From positions 124,001 through 188,000 of the forward strand of contig JAQUPF010000002.1 in the NCBI GenBank assembly GCA_028716845.1: 64,000 nt of DNA. The letters run 5' to 3'. Below are positions 33,225-43,894 of this stretch, in pieces (position 1 is the first letter of the stretch; the number at the start of each line of letters is the position of its first letter). The translations under genes and the position numbers were made by a program. A model generated the notes under the pieces. It made no database searches. It saw only the letters and a program-made list of their open reading frames with translations, and was not told the origin of the DNA. The stretch is from a bacterium. GTDB taxonomy: Bacteria > Auribacterota > Tritonobacteria > UBA1439.

Positions 33225-34496
33225 CTACCCGATGACCTCCACGCCCCCCATGTACGGGCGGAGGGCCTCGGGAACGCCGACGGTGCCGTTCCCGCGCTGG
33301 TGCGTTTCGAGGAGGGCGAGGAACGTCCTCGCGAGCGCCACGCCGGAACCGTTCAGCGTGTGCGGATGGAAGGTGCCCTTCCCCCCGCTCCTGCGGCACC
33401 TGATCTCCGCCCGCCGCGCCTGGAAGTCCTCGCAGTTGCTGACGGAGGCGACCTCGAGCCACTGGCCGACGCCCGGCGCCCAGACCTCGATGTCGTACGT
33501 CTTCGCCGACGCAAAACTGATCTCGCCGGCGCAGAGCAGGGAGACCCGGTACGCGAGACCGAGCCGCCTGACCGCCTCCCCTGCATGGGCGAGCATCTTC
33601 TCGAGGACGTCGTACGACTCCTCCGGTCGCGTGATCGCGACGAGCTCCACCTTGTCGAACTGATGGACGCGGAGGAGCCCCCGCGTGTCGCGGCCATAGG
33701 AGCCCGCCTCCCGCCTGAAGCACGGCGTCAGCGAGACGTACCGGAGGGGGAGCGAGGCCTCCTCCAGGATCTGCTCCCGGTGCATGTTGACGAGCGGCAC
33801 CTCAGCCGTGGGGACGAGGAACAGATCATCCTGTTCCACCCGGTACATGTCGGTTTCCATTCTGGGAAGCTGCCCGGTCCCCAGCATGCACGCCCTTCTC
33901 GCAAGGTACGGTGGGATCACCTCCGTGTAGCCGTGCTCGCCCGTGTGGAGGTCAAGCATGTACGTGTAGAGGGCCCTTTCGAGTTTCGCCCCAAGCCCCT
34001 TGAACAGCGGGAAATTCGAACCGCTCAATTTCGTCGCCGTCTCGAAATCGAGTATTCCGAGGCATTCCCCTATCTCCCAATGCGGCAATGGGTTAAAGTC
34101 ATATTCCGGTTTTTTCCCGCATTCACTTACCAATATATTATTATTATGACTATCACCATCAGGAACAGAAATATGGGGAATATTAGGGATATTCAGTGCC
34201 ATTGATGCCATTATTCGGTCATGCTCTACCACTTTCGCCTCAACTGCCTTGATTCTATCCTTAATCTCGGATCCTGGCGTCCCATGTGAAGGCTTCCCTC
34301 TCCCCTCCTTCATCCTCGATGCGACCTCTCTGGAGAGCCGGTTCCGCTCCTCCTGGAGGGCCTGGAGCTCCGCCAGGCATCGCCGCCGCTCCGCGTCGAC
34401 CGCGAGGAGGTCGTCGATCGGGCCGGCCTCTCCGCGCCTCCCGAGCGCCTTCTTGACCGCTTCAGGGTCCTGCCGCACCAGCTTGATATCTATCAT
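33225..34496 (-). CDS. serS: Seryl-tRNA synthetase
   Basis: A 423-residue class II synthetase that charges tRNA-Ser. N-terminal coiled-coil arm (about residues 20-110), then motif 2 LTPCFRREAGSYGRDTRGLLR and motif 3 with TLNGSGVALARTFLALLE. It overlaps the gyrA stop by four bases (ATGA). Residues about 78-152, which span the end of the arm and the start of the core, are encoded by a patch of about 40 percent GC (34040-34260) in an otherwise GC-rich gene. The protein is still intact and aligned there, so this looks like a recombined segment rather than decay. A tRNA-Ser gene lies in the same window. Confidence 0.96.
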   Translation of the reverse strand: MIDIKLVRQDPEAVKKALGRRGEAGPIDDLLAVDAERRRCLAELQALQEERNRLSREVASRMKEGRGKPSHGTPGSEIKDRIKAVEAKVVEHDRIMASMALNIPNIPHISVPDGDSHNNNILVSECGKKPEYDFNPLPHWEIGECLGILDFETATKLSGSNFPLFKGLGAKLERALYTYMLDLHTGEHGYTEVIPPYLARRACMLGTGQLPRMETDMYRVEQDDLFLVPTAEVPLVNMHREQILEEASLPLRYVSLTPCFRREAGSYGRDTRGLLRVHQFDKVELVAITRPEESYDVLEKMLAHAGEAVRRLGLAYRVSLLCAGEISFASAKTYDIEVWAPGVGQWLEVASVSNCEDFQARRAEIRCRRSGGKGTFHPHTLNGSGVALARTFLALLETHQRGNGTVGVPEALRPYMGGVEVIG

Positions 34497-37000
34497 TGCC
34501 GATCTTTCCCGCCTTGATCCCCTTCCCCACCGGGCGCCGCATCAGCCGCGCGCCCGCCGGCCTCCTCCCCGTTCTCCTCCTCCCCGATCATCTTCACGAC
34601 CGAGGAGAGACGGTCGCCGTCGTCCATCCTGACGACGTGCACCCCCTGGGTCGCCCTGCCGATGACGGGGATCTCCCGCACGCGCGTCCGGACCATCATC
34701 CCGCCGGCCGTCGTGAGCATGAGCTCATCGTCCTCCCGGACGCTGAGGGCGGCGACGAGCCGGCCGTTCCGCTCCCCCGTCCGCATCGCGATGATCCCCT
34801 TCCCCCCCCGCGCCTGCCGCCGGTACTGCGCGAACGGCGTCCGCTTGCCGAAGCCCTTCTCGGTTACGACGAGGAGCGAGGCCGTCTCGTCCACGATCTC
34901 CATGCCGACGACGCGGTCCCCCTCCCGGAGGTCGATCCCCCGCACGCCGCGGGCCGACCGGCCCATCTCCCGCACCTCCCGCTCGATGAAGCGCACCGAC
35001 TGGCCGTTCCGCGTCGCGAGGACGATCTCGTTGTGCCCCTCGGTGAGCCGCGCCGCGATGACGCGGTCCCCGTCGTCGACGCCGATCGCGATGATCCCGC
35101 CCTTGCGCGGGTTGCTGAACGAGGTGAGGGCCGTCTTCTTCACGAGGCCGCGCTCGGTGGCCATCATGATCGAGCGCCCCTCCGCGAACTCGCGGACCCG
35201 CACCATGCCGGCGACCCGGTCGTCGGCCGGGATCCGGAGCAGGTTCGCGATCGACTTCCCGCGCGCCTGCCGAGACGCCTCGGGAATCTCGTACGCCTTC
35301 AGCCAGTGGACGGTCCCCTTCTCCGTGAAGAAGAGGAGGTAGTCGTGGGCGGAGACGCTGAAGAGGTGCTCGACGAAATCCTCCTCCTTCGTCTCCATCC
35401 CCGTGACGCCCCTCCCGCCGCGACGCTGCGCCCGGTAGGCGTCGGTCGAGACGCGCTTCGTGTAGCCGGCGTGCGTGATCGTGACGAGGTACGCCTCGTC
35501 GGCGATGAGGTCCTCGATCCTGAGCTCGACACCCGCCCCGACGATCTCCGTCCGCCGGTCGTCGCCGAGCCGGCCGGCGAGCTCGTCGAGCTCCGCGACG
35601 ACGATCCCGAGGACCTTCCGCTCGCTGTCCAGGATCGCGCGCAGCTGGGCGATCCTTTTGACGAGCTCCACGTACTCCCGCTCGACCTTCTCCACCTCGA
35701 GGCCGGTCAGCTGGTAGAGGCGCAGGTCGAGGATCGCGTTCACCTGGACCTCGCTCAGCGGGAACCGGCTGAGGAGCGCCCGGCGCGCGTCCGCCCGGTC
35801 CTTCGCCCCCTTGATGATCGCGATGACCTCGTCGATGTGCGCGAGGGCGATCTTGAACCCCTCCAGGATGTGGGCGCGCGCCTCCGCCTGGCCGAGCTCG
35901 AAGCGGGTCCGCCGCACGACGACGTCCTTCCGGTGGTCGACGTGGCACTGGATGAGCTGGCGCATCCCCATCACGCGGGGCTGGCCGCGGTCGAGGGCGA
36001 GGAGGATGATGCCGAAGGTGGACTGGAGCGGCGTGTGCTTGTAGAGCTGGTTGAGGACGATCTGGGCGTCCTCCCCCCGACGGAGGTCCACGACAACGCG
36101 CATCCCCTCCTTGTCCGACTCGTCCCGGATGTCGCTGATCCCCTCGACGGTCTTGTCGCGGACGAGGCCGGCGATCGTCTCGATGAGCCCCGCCTTGTTC
36201 ACCATGTAGGGGATCTCGGTGATGACGAGCGACTCCCGTCCCCCCTTGTGGCTCTCGACCGCGACCCTGCCGCGGAGCTGGATGTGCCCCCGTCCGCGGG
36301 CGTAGGCGCGCCGGATGCCGTCGAGGCCGTAGATGATGCCGCCGGTCGGGAAGTCGGGGCCCGGGAGGACCTTCATGATCTCGTCGGTGGCGAGGCCCGG
36401 GTTCTCGATGACGCGCCGGACGGCCGCGGCGACCTCGCGCAGGTTGTGGGGCGGGATGTTCGTCGCCATCCCCACGGCGATCCCGGAGGAGCCGTTGCAG
36501 ATCAGGTTCGGGAAGCGGCCGGGCAGGACGGTCGGCTCCTGGAGGGTCTCGTCGTAGTTCGCGACGAAGTCCACGGTCCGCTTGTCGAGGTCCTCGAGCA
36601 TCGCCATCGCGGCGTGGCTGAGGCGCGCCTCCGTGTAGCGCATCGCGGCCGGCGGGTCGCCGTCGAGGGAGCCGAAGTTGCCCTGGCCGTCGATGAGCGG
36701 GGAGCGCATGTTGAAGTCCTGCGCCATCCGGACGAGGGTCGGGTAGACGACCTGCTCGCCGTGGGGGTGGTAGTTCCCGGAGGTGTCGCCGGCGATCTTG
36801 GCGCACTTGCGGTGCTTCGACCCGGGCGCGAGGCGGAGGTCGTTCATCGCCACGAGGATCCGCCGCTGGGAGGGCTTGAGGCCGTCGCGTGCGTCGGGGA
36901 GGGCGCGGGAGACGATCACGCTCATGGCGTAATTCGTGTACGACTCCTTCATCTCCTCCTCGAGGTCCCGAGGAATCACCCTGCCCGCGTCGATCGTCAT
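34493..37000 (-). CDS. gyrA: DNA gyrase subunit A
   Basis: An 835-residue type II topoisomerase subunit that cuts and rejoins DNA to introduce negative supercoils. The catalytic Tyr is Y122 in AAMRYTEARLS, numbering identical to E. coli. The quinolone-determining region reads HPHGEQVVYPTLVRMAQ, so positions 83 and 87 are Gln and Pro instead of Ser and Asp. The C-terminal half has six blade-like repeats and the GyrA box region QARGKSIANLL, followed by an acidic/Gly tail. It follows gyrB with a 34-base gap and overlaps serS. Confidence 0.97.
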   Translation of the reverse strand: MTIDAGRVIPRDLEEEMKESYTNYAMSVIVSRALPDARDGLKPSQRRILVAMNDLRLAPGSKHRKCAKIAGDTSGNYHPHGEQVVYPTLVRMAQDFNMRSPLIDGQGNFGSLDGDPPAAMRYTEARLSHAAMAMLEDLDKRTVDFVANYDETLQEPTVLPGRFPNLICNGSSGIAVGMATNIPPHNLREVAAAVRRVIENPGLATDEIMKVLPGPDFPTGGIIYGLDGIRRAYARGRGHIQLRGRVAVESHKGGRESLVITEIPYMVNKAGLIETIAGLVRDKTVEGISDIRDESDKEGMRVVVDLRRGEDAQIVLNQLYKHTPLQSTFGIILLALDRGQPRVMGMRQLIQCHVDHRKDVVVRRTRFELGQAEARAHILEGFKIALAHIDEVIAIIKGAKDRADARRALLSRFPLSEVQVNAILDLRLYQLTGLEVEKVEREYVELVKRIAQLRAILDSERKVLGIVVAELDELAGRLGDDRRTEIVGAGVELRIEDLIADEAYLVTITHAGYTKRVSTDAYRAQRRGGRGVTGMETKEEDFVEHLFSVSAHDYLLFFTEKGTVHWLKAYEIPEASRQARGKSIANLLRIPADDRVAGMVRVREFAEGRSIMMATERGLVKKTALTSFSNPRKGGIIAIGVDDGDRVIAARLTEGHNEIVLATRNGQSVRFIEREVREMGRSARGVRGIDLREGDRVVGMEIVDETASLLVVTEKGFGKRTPFAQYRRQARGGKGIIAMRTGERNGRLVAALSVREDDELMLTTAGGMMVRTRVREIPVIGRATQGVHVVRMDDGDRLSSVVKMIGEEENGEEAGGRAADAAPGGEGDQGGKDRQ

Positions 37001-37034
37001 GTCGCTCTCCGCCCCGCCGTCGGGGGCGATCCGC

Positions 37035-39781
<2,747 letters not shown>

Positions 39782-39856
39782 CGTCGCTCCCCCTCCCGGC
39801 CGCGGACACACGCCGCTCGCCGCCTCCCGCTCCGGGCCGGAACGTCCGCCCCCGTG

Positions 39857-40951
39857 TCAGGTCAACCGGATCGGCATGATGACGTAGAGGAACGATTTGC
39901 CGCTCCTGATCAGGCCGGGGTTGAGGGCGTCCGTGAACTCGAAGGTGATCTCCTTCTCGACGATGCTCTTGAGCGCGTCAGTCAGGAAGTGCGGGTTGAA
40001 GGCGATGACCACCTCCTCCCCCGCGTAGGCGATCGTGAGCTCCTCCCGCGCCTCCCCCACGTCCGGCGCCGCCGTGCTGATGACGAGGCTGTTCTTCCGG
40101 AGGGCCATCCGCACCGAGTTCGCCTGCTCGCTTGTCATGAGGGCGACACGCCTCGTCGCGTTGAGGAGCTCCTCCCGGTCGAGGGCGAGGACGTGCTTCG
40201 GCTTCGACGGGATCACCTGGTCGTAGTTCGGGAAGTGCCCCTCGATGAGCCGCGTGACGAGGGTGCAGCTCCCGACGGAGACGGCGGCCTGGTTCGTGCC
40301 CATGTGGATGGAGGCGTCCCCCTCCGCCGAGAGGATCCTCCCGATCTCCGCGACCGCCTTCGCGGGGATGAGCATCTTCCGGTCCTTCCCGTCGAGGCCC
40401 TCGACCGCCGTCTCGTAGTGGGCGAGCCGCCGGCCGTCGGTGGCGACGCCCGTGATCTTGTTCTTCGAGACCGCGAGGTAGAGCCCCGTGAGGACGTACC
40501 GGCTCTCGTCGCGCGAGATCGCGTAGCTCGTCAGCCGGATGAGCTCCGCGAGGAGCGCCTGCGGAACGGAGACCGACGGCCAGCCGGTGTGATCGGGCAG
40601 GTCCGGGAACTCCTCCTTCGGCATGGCCAATATCCTGAAGAACGACGTCCCGTGCCGGATGACCGCCTCCTTCTGGTCGCCCGCCTCGAGGGAGACGTCC
40701 TTCCCCGGGAGCTCGCGGAGAATGGCGTGGAGCCGTTTCGCGGGGAGTGTGATGGCCCCCTTCCGCTCCACCCGCGCCGGGATCGTCCTGCGGATCCCGA
40801 CCTCGAGGTCGGTCGCGGTGAAGGTGACGCTGTCCTTCCCCGCCTCAATGAGGACGTTCGCGAGGATGGGAATCGTCCCCCGGAGTCCCGAGACGTTCTG
40901 GACGGACTGGATGCCATCGAGAATCTCATCCCGTGCGCATGTGATCTTCAT
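39857..40951 (-). CDS. dnaN: DNA polymerase III beta sliding clamp
   Basis: A 364-residue clamp protein. It follows dnaA across the origin spacer and has the family pattern MKITCARDEILDGIQSVQNV at the start, the three-domain length and the C-terminal hook ending SFLYVIMPIRL. It tethers the polymerase to DNA and interacts with other clamp-binding proteins. GGAGGGAAC precedes the ATG. Spacer to dnaA is 314 bases and holds DnaA boxes. Confidence 0.96.
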   Translation of the reverse strand: MKITCARDEILDGIQSVQNVSGLRGTIPILANVLIEAGKDSVTFTATDLEVGIRRTIPARVERKGAITLPAKRLHAILRELPGKDVSLEAGDQKEAVIRHGTSFFRILAMPKEEFPDLPDHTGWPSVSVPQALLAELIRLTSYAISRDESRYVLTGLYLAVSKNKITGVATDGRRLAHYETAVEGLDGKDRKMLIPAKAVAEIGRILSAEGDASIHMGTNQAAVSVGSCTLVTRLIEGHFPNYDQVIPSKPKHVLALDREELLNATRRVALMTSEQANSVRMALRKNSLVISTAAPDVGEAREELTIAYAGEEVVIAFNPHFLTDALKSIVEKEITFEFTDALNPGLIRSGKSFLYVIMPIRLT

Positions 40952-40971
40952 GTTCCCTCCGTTTCCCGTAC

Positions 40972-41251
40972 TTATCCACCCCGCCTCCGGGGCGTACTAC
41001 CCCTTTCTCTATAAAAGAACAGTAGTAGTAGAGGTGTGCACAAGCACCCCGGCGTGCCTTTCGAAGCCCTTCAGCACCACCATGCGATTTGTATCAATCT
41101 CCGCAGCAGTATGTTCCGAATCGACGCCCCGGGCGCCCGGCGCGCCCGCCCCATGTGGACGGCCTGTGGATAATGTGTGCACTATTCCGCTCCCGCATGC
41201 GGGCCGGAATCCGGTCTCACCCCGGCCATATTGTCCACAGCTTATCAACAG
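40972..41251. other. Origin spacer dnaA-dnaN with DnaA boxes
   Basis: This 314-base gap contains TTATCCACC (40972-40980), TGTGGATAA (41165-41173, a perfect reverse DnaA box), TTGTCCACA (41232-41240) and TTATCAACA (41243-41251), plus the unwinding-type motif listed separately. The rest shows no gene. Together with the boxes at 42793-42812 it is the best candidate for oriC. Confidence 0.75.
41003..41043 (-). promoter_or_regulatory. Candidate basal unwinding element (DnaA box, GC cluster, DnaA-trio)
   Basis: Read on the minus strand: a DnaA-box-like TTGTGCACA (two changes from consensus), a short CCT spacer, three CTA triplets (CTACTACTA, i.e. 3'-GAT-5' trios on the partner strand) and then the AT-rich GTTCTTTTATAGAGAAAG. 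This order, box then GC-rich spacer then DnaA-trio then AT-rich DNA, is that described for bacterial origins. Confidence 0.55.
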
Positions 41252-41265
41252 GGCTGCCCACACGT

Positions 41266-42615
41266 TCAGTCCTTCAACTGGCGCTGCAGGTAGGCGACGA
41301 TCTTCCGCAACCCCTCGTCCCCCTTCAACCGCGCCTCGATGGCCTTCGTCGCGTGGAGGGCGGTCGTGTGGTCCCTGCCGCCGAACGCCTCGCCGATCTC
41401 CGGCAGCGAGCTCCCGGTGAGCTGCCGGGCGAGGAACATCGCGATCTGTCGGGGGAAGGCGATGGCCTGGGGGCGCTTCTTGCTCATCATGTCCGAGACG
41501 CGTATGTCGTAGTACTCCGCCACCTTCTTCTGGATCGCCTCGATGGTGACGGTCTTGGCCCCCTCGCTCCCGGTGAGGTCGCTCAGGATCGCCTCGGCGA
41601 CCTGGATGTTCATGGGCGCCTTCATGAGCGAGGTGTAGGCGGTGAGCCGGCTCAGGGCCCCCTCGAGCTTCCGGACGTTCGACTTGATCTGTGAGGCGAT
41701 GTAGAAGAGGATGTCGTCCGACAGGGAGACGCTCTCCCCCTCGGCCTTCTTCCGGAGGATGGCGACGCGGGTCTCCATGTCGGGAGGCTGGAGGTCGGTG
41801 ACGAGGCCCCACTCGAAGCGGGAGACGAGGCGGTCCTCGAGGTTCGGGATCTCCTTGGGCGGCCGGTCGCTCGAGAGCACGATCTGCTTGTGCGCGTCGT
41901 AGAGCGTGTTGAACGTGTGGAAGAACTCCTCCTGGGTCTGCTCCTTGCCGCCGAGGAAATGGATGTCGTCGATGAGGAGGATGTCGACGTTCCGGTACTT
42001 GTTCCGGAACTTGATCGTCGTCCGGTTCTGGATGGCGTCGATGAGCTGGTTGGTGAACTTCTCGCTCGATATGTAAATGACGTTCGAATCGCCGGAGCGG
42101 GCGAGGATGGAGTGCCCGATCGCCTGCATGAGGTGGGTCTTCCCGAGGCCGACGCCGCCGTAGATGAAGAGGGGGTTGTAGGCCTTGGCCGGGGACTGGG
42201 CGACGGCGATCGAGGCGGCGTGGGCGAAGCGGTTGTTCGGACCGACGACGAAGGTGTCGAAGCTGTATTTCGGATTCAGGCGGATATCGGCGCCGAAGAG
42301 CTTCCGGCGCGTGACGGTGGAGGTGAAGCGTGGCCGGGCCTCCCCCGTTTCGTCCTGCGCCGCCGACGGCCGGACATCGATCTTCACGCGCACGGGCCTC
42401 TCGAGGAGCGCGCTCGCGCTCCGCTCGATGGCCTCCACGTAGTGCTGGCGGATCCAGTCGCTGAAGAGCTTGTTCGGGACCTCGATGAGGAGGGATTCGC
42501 CCTCAATCGCCTTCGGGCGAACGGGTTGGAGCCAGGTGATCGCGGTCTCCCGGTCCGAGTTCCGAGAGACCTGCTCGACGATGCTTTTCCACAAAAGGGA
42601 CGCGGAGACTGTCAC
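41266..42615 (-). CDS. dnaA: Chromosomal replication initiator DnaA
   Basis: A 449-residue AAA+ initiator. Domain I has SLLWKSIVEQV; Walker A is YGGVGLGKTHLMQAI, Walker B ILLIDDIHFLGG, the sensor region LSSDRPPKEI, and domain IV has the DNA-binding signature AFGGRDHTTALHATK. The GTG at 42615 is the most plausible start; it follows a minus-strand TATACT box at 42637-42632 at a distance that would leave a very short leader. A longer frame upstream would overlap the promoter. Confidence 0.95.
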   Translation of the reverse strand: MTVSASLLWKSIVEQVSRNSDRETAITWLQPVRPKAIEGESLLIEVPNKLFSDWIRQHYVEAIERSASALLERPVRVKIDVRPSAAQDETGEARPRFTSTVTRRKLFGADIRLNPKYSFDTFVVGPNNRFAHAASIAVAQSPAKAYNPLFIYGGVGLGKTHLMQAIGHSILARSGDSNVIYISSEKFTNQLIDAIQNRTTIKFRNKYRNVDILLIDDIHFLGGKEQTQEEFFHTFNTLYDAHKQIVLSSDRPPKEIPNLEDRLVSRFEWGLVTDLQPPDMETRVAILRKKAEGESVSLSDDILFYIASQIKSNVRKLEGALSRLTAYTSLMKAPMNIQVAEAILSDLTGSEGAKTVTIEAIQKKVAEYYDIRVSDMMSKKRPQAIAFPRQIAMFLARQLTGSSLPEIGEAFGGRDHTTALHATKAIEARLKGDEGLRKIVAYLQRQLKD

Positions 42616-42691
42616 GGCGGCACCGGCCGTTAGTATAGGGCATGAGGCCCCGTCATGGGAAGCGAAAAATCTCGCATTTCGGCGTTTGTTA

Positions 42692-42812
42692 CTTAATGCG
42701 GCGCATTGCATTAAGACCTCGCCGCGCGACCGGATGCGGTGCCCTTCCCTGGCACATCCCGCAGGACCCGCCGGAAGGCGGTGCCTGGACGATTATCCAC
42801 ACATTATCCACA
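42692..42812. other. dnaA-rpmH spacer: palindrome and twin DnaA boxes
   Basis: The palindrome CTTAATGC...GCATTAAG (42692-42715) lies upstream of dnaA. Two perfect DnaA boxes TTATCCACA stand in tandem at 42793-42801 and 42804-42812. They may regulate dnaA or form the second half of a bipartite origin. The 384-base spacer holds no gene. Confidence 0.7.
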
Positions 42813-42929
42813 GGGCGTTTAGAAGGCGGAACCCACGGAAACGGAAGGGGAAAAGAACGGAACCGTCGGGATCGGAGGCGGAACGTCGCGCGCGCCTCGC
42901 CGCGCGGTCGTTCCGGCGGCGGATGCGGC

Positions 42930-42957
42930 TTGACTTTGAGACGCGCGCGGCTATAAT
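42930..42957 (+). promoter_or_regulatory. Promoter of rpmH operon
   Basis: TTGACT (42930-42935), 16-base spacer, TATAAT (42952-42957) on the plus strand. It lies 43 bases ahead of the rpmH ATG and should drive rpmH-rnpA-yidD-yidC. Confidence 0.7.
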
Positions 42958-42999
42958 CGGCGCCCTGCACGATTCGACAGCCGGCGGAGAAGGCGATCG

Positions 43000-43137
43000 A
43001 TGAAGAGAACATATCAGCCGTCGAAGAGATGGCGGAGCAGGATGCACGGTTTCCTGAAGCGGAAGAGCACGAGGTCCGGCCGCGCGATACTCAAGCGAAG
43101 GCGGAAGAAGGGAAGGAAGCGTCTCCTGCCCCGTTGA
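43000..43137 (+). CDS. rpmH: Ribosomal protein L34
   Basis: A 45-residue, highly basic protein: [18 protein letters not shown], then [18 protein letters not shown], matching bL34 of the large ribosomal subunit. It is normally the gene next to dnaA and rnpA, as here. GGAGAAGGCGATCG precedes the ATG. Confidence 0.96.
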   Translation: MKRTYQPSKRWRSRMHGFLKRKSTRSGRAILKRRRKKGRKRLLPR

Positions 43138-43182
43138 CGCCGGCCGCGCATGGAACGCGGCGTCACGGCGCCGCAGCCAGCC

Positions 43183-43530
43183 ATGAGGACGCTCAGGAAG
43201 CAGGAGGAGTTCGATCGAACTATTGCCGAGGGGGCGAGGCGATCGGGAAATTCGATGGTCCTGTTCATCCTCGAGCGCTCGGGCGAGTCCGCGGCGGGAT
43301 TCAGCGCGGGAAGGAAGCTCGGCGGCGCGGTCAGGAGGAACAGGGCGAGGCGTCTGCTCAGGGAGATCGCGCGCCTGCACTGGGATCTGGTCCCCGACGG
43401 TCACGGGATCGTCCTCATAGCCCGGCAGGGGATATTTCGTAACTCATTCCAGGATATGGAGATAGAATTTTCCCGCCTCCTCGATTCCGCAATCGGTTCT
43501 GGGGGGCGGCGATTGATGCAGCGCGGGTGA
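43183..43530 (+). CDS. rnpA: Ribonuclease P protein component
   Basis: A small basic protein that assists the RNase P RNA in 5' tRNA maturation. Pattern MRTLRKQEEFDRTI at the start and the RNR signature GGAVRRNRARRLLREIAR. An in-frame ATG eleven codons earlier (43150) would lengthen the N-terminus, but the family start MR.LRK.EEF favours 43183. Gene order rpmH-rnpA-yidD-yidC is the conserved bacterial arrangement. Confidence 0.93.
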   Translation: MRTLRKQEEFDRTIAEGARRSGNSMVLFILERSGESAAGFSAGRKLGGAVRRNRARRLLREIARLHWDLVPDGHGIVLIARQGIFRNSFQDMEIEFSRLLDSAIGSGGRRLMQRG

Positions 43531-43557
43531 AGTGAGGACGGTGCGCGGAGAGTCTTG

Positions 43558-43890
43558 GTGAAACAAGCAGAGGGAAGAAGAGGAACAGCGATCAACGTAG
43601 CCCTGCGTGCGCCGGGGGCGGCGATTATCGCCGCGATCGGGGCATACCGATATGTCTTTTCGGGCATTCTCGGAAGGAATTGCCGTTTCGAGCCGACCTG
43701 CTCGGCGTACGCGATCGAGGCGATCAGAACACACGGCCTCCTCGCGGGTCTCTTCCTCATCGCATGGCGCATCCTCCGGTGCAATCCGCTCTGCCACGGC
43801 GGTGCTGACCCGGTGCCGCGGCCGTCGACCGCCGACGGACAATGGCATTCCGGAACGGAACATTGTTTCCGGATGAGCGAGAGACGGTGA
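43558..43890 (+). CDS. yidD: Membrane protein insertion efficiency factor YidD
   Basis: A 110-residue membrane-associated protein. Signature [20 protein letters not shown], then [20 protein letters not shown] and [12 protein letters not shown]. YidD helps YidC insert membrane proteins. GTG at 43558 has GGAG upstream; a TTG one codon earlier is possible. The C-terminal 25 residues past the conserved DPVP are not part of the core family. Confidence 0.93.
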   Translation: MKQAEGRRGTAINVALRAPGAAIIAAIGAYRYVFSGILGRNCRFEPTCSAYAIEAIRTHGLLAGLFLIAWRILRCNPLCHGGADPVPRPSTADGQWHSGTEHCFRMSERR

Positions 43891-43894
43891 CGAT

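Noticed and set aside
31804..33663. Plus-strand frame of more than 600 codons opposite the deacetylase and serS
   Set aside because: Shadow of two well-supported minus-strand genes; it only coincidentally includes the WYDS region.
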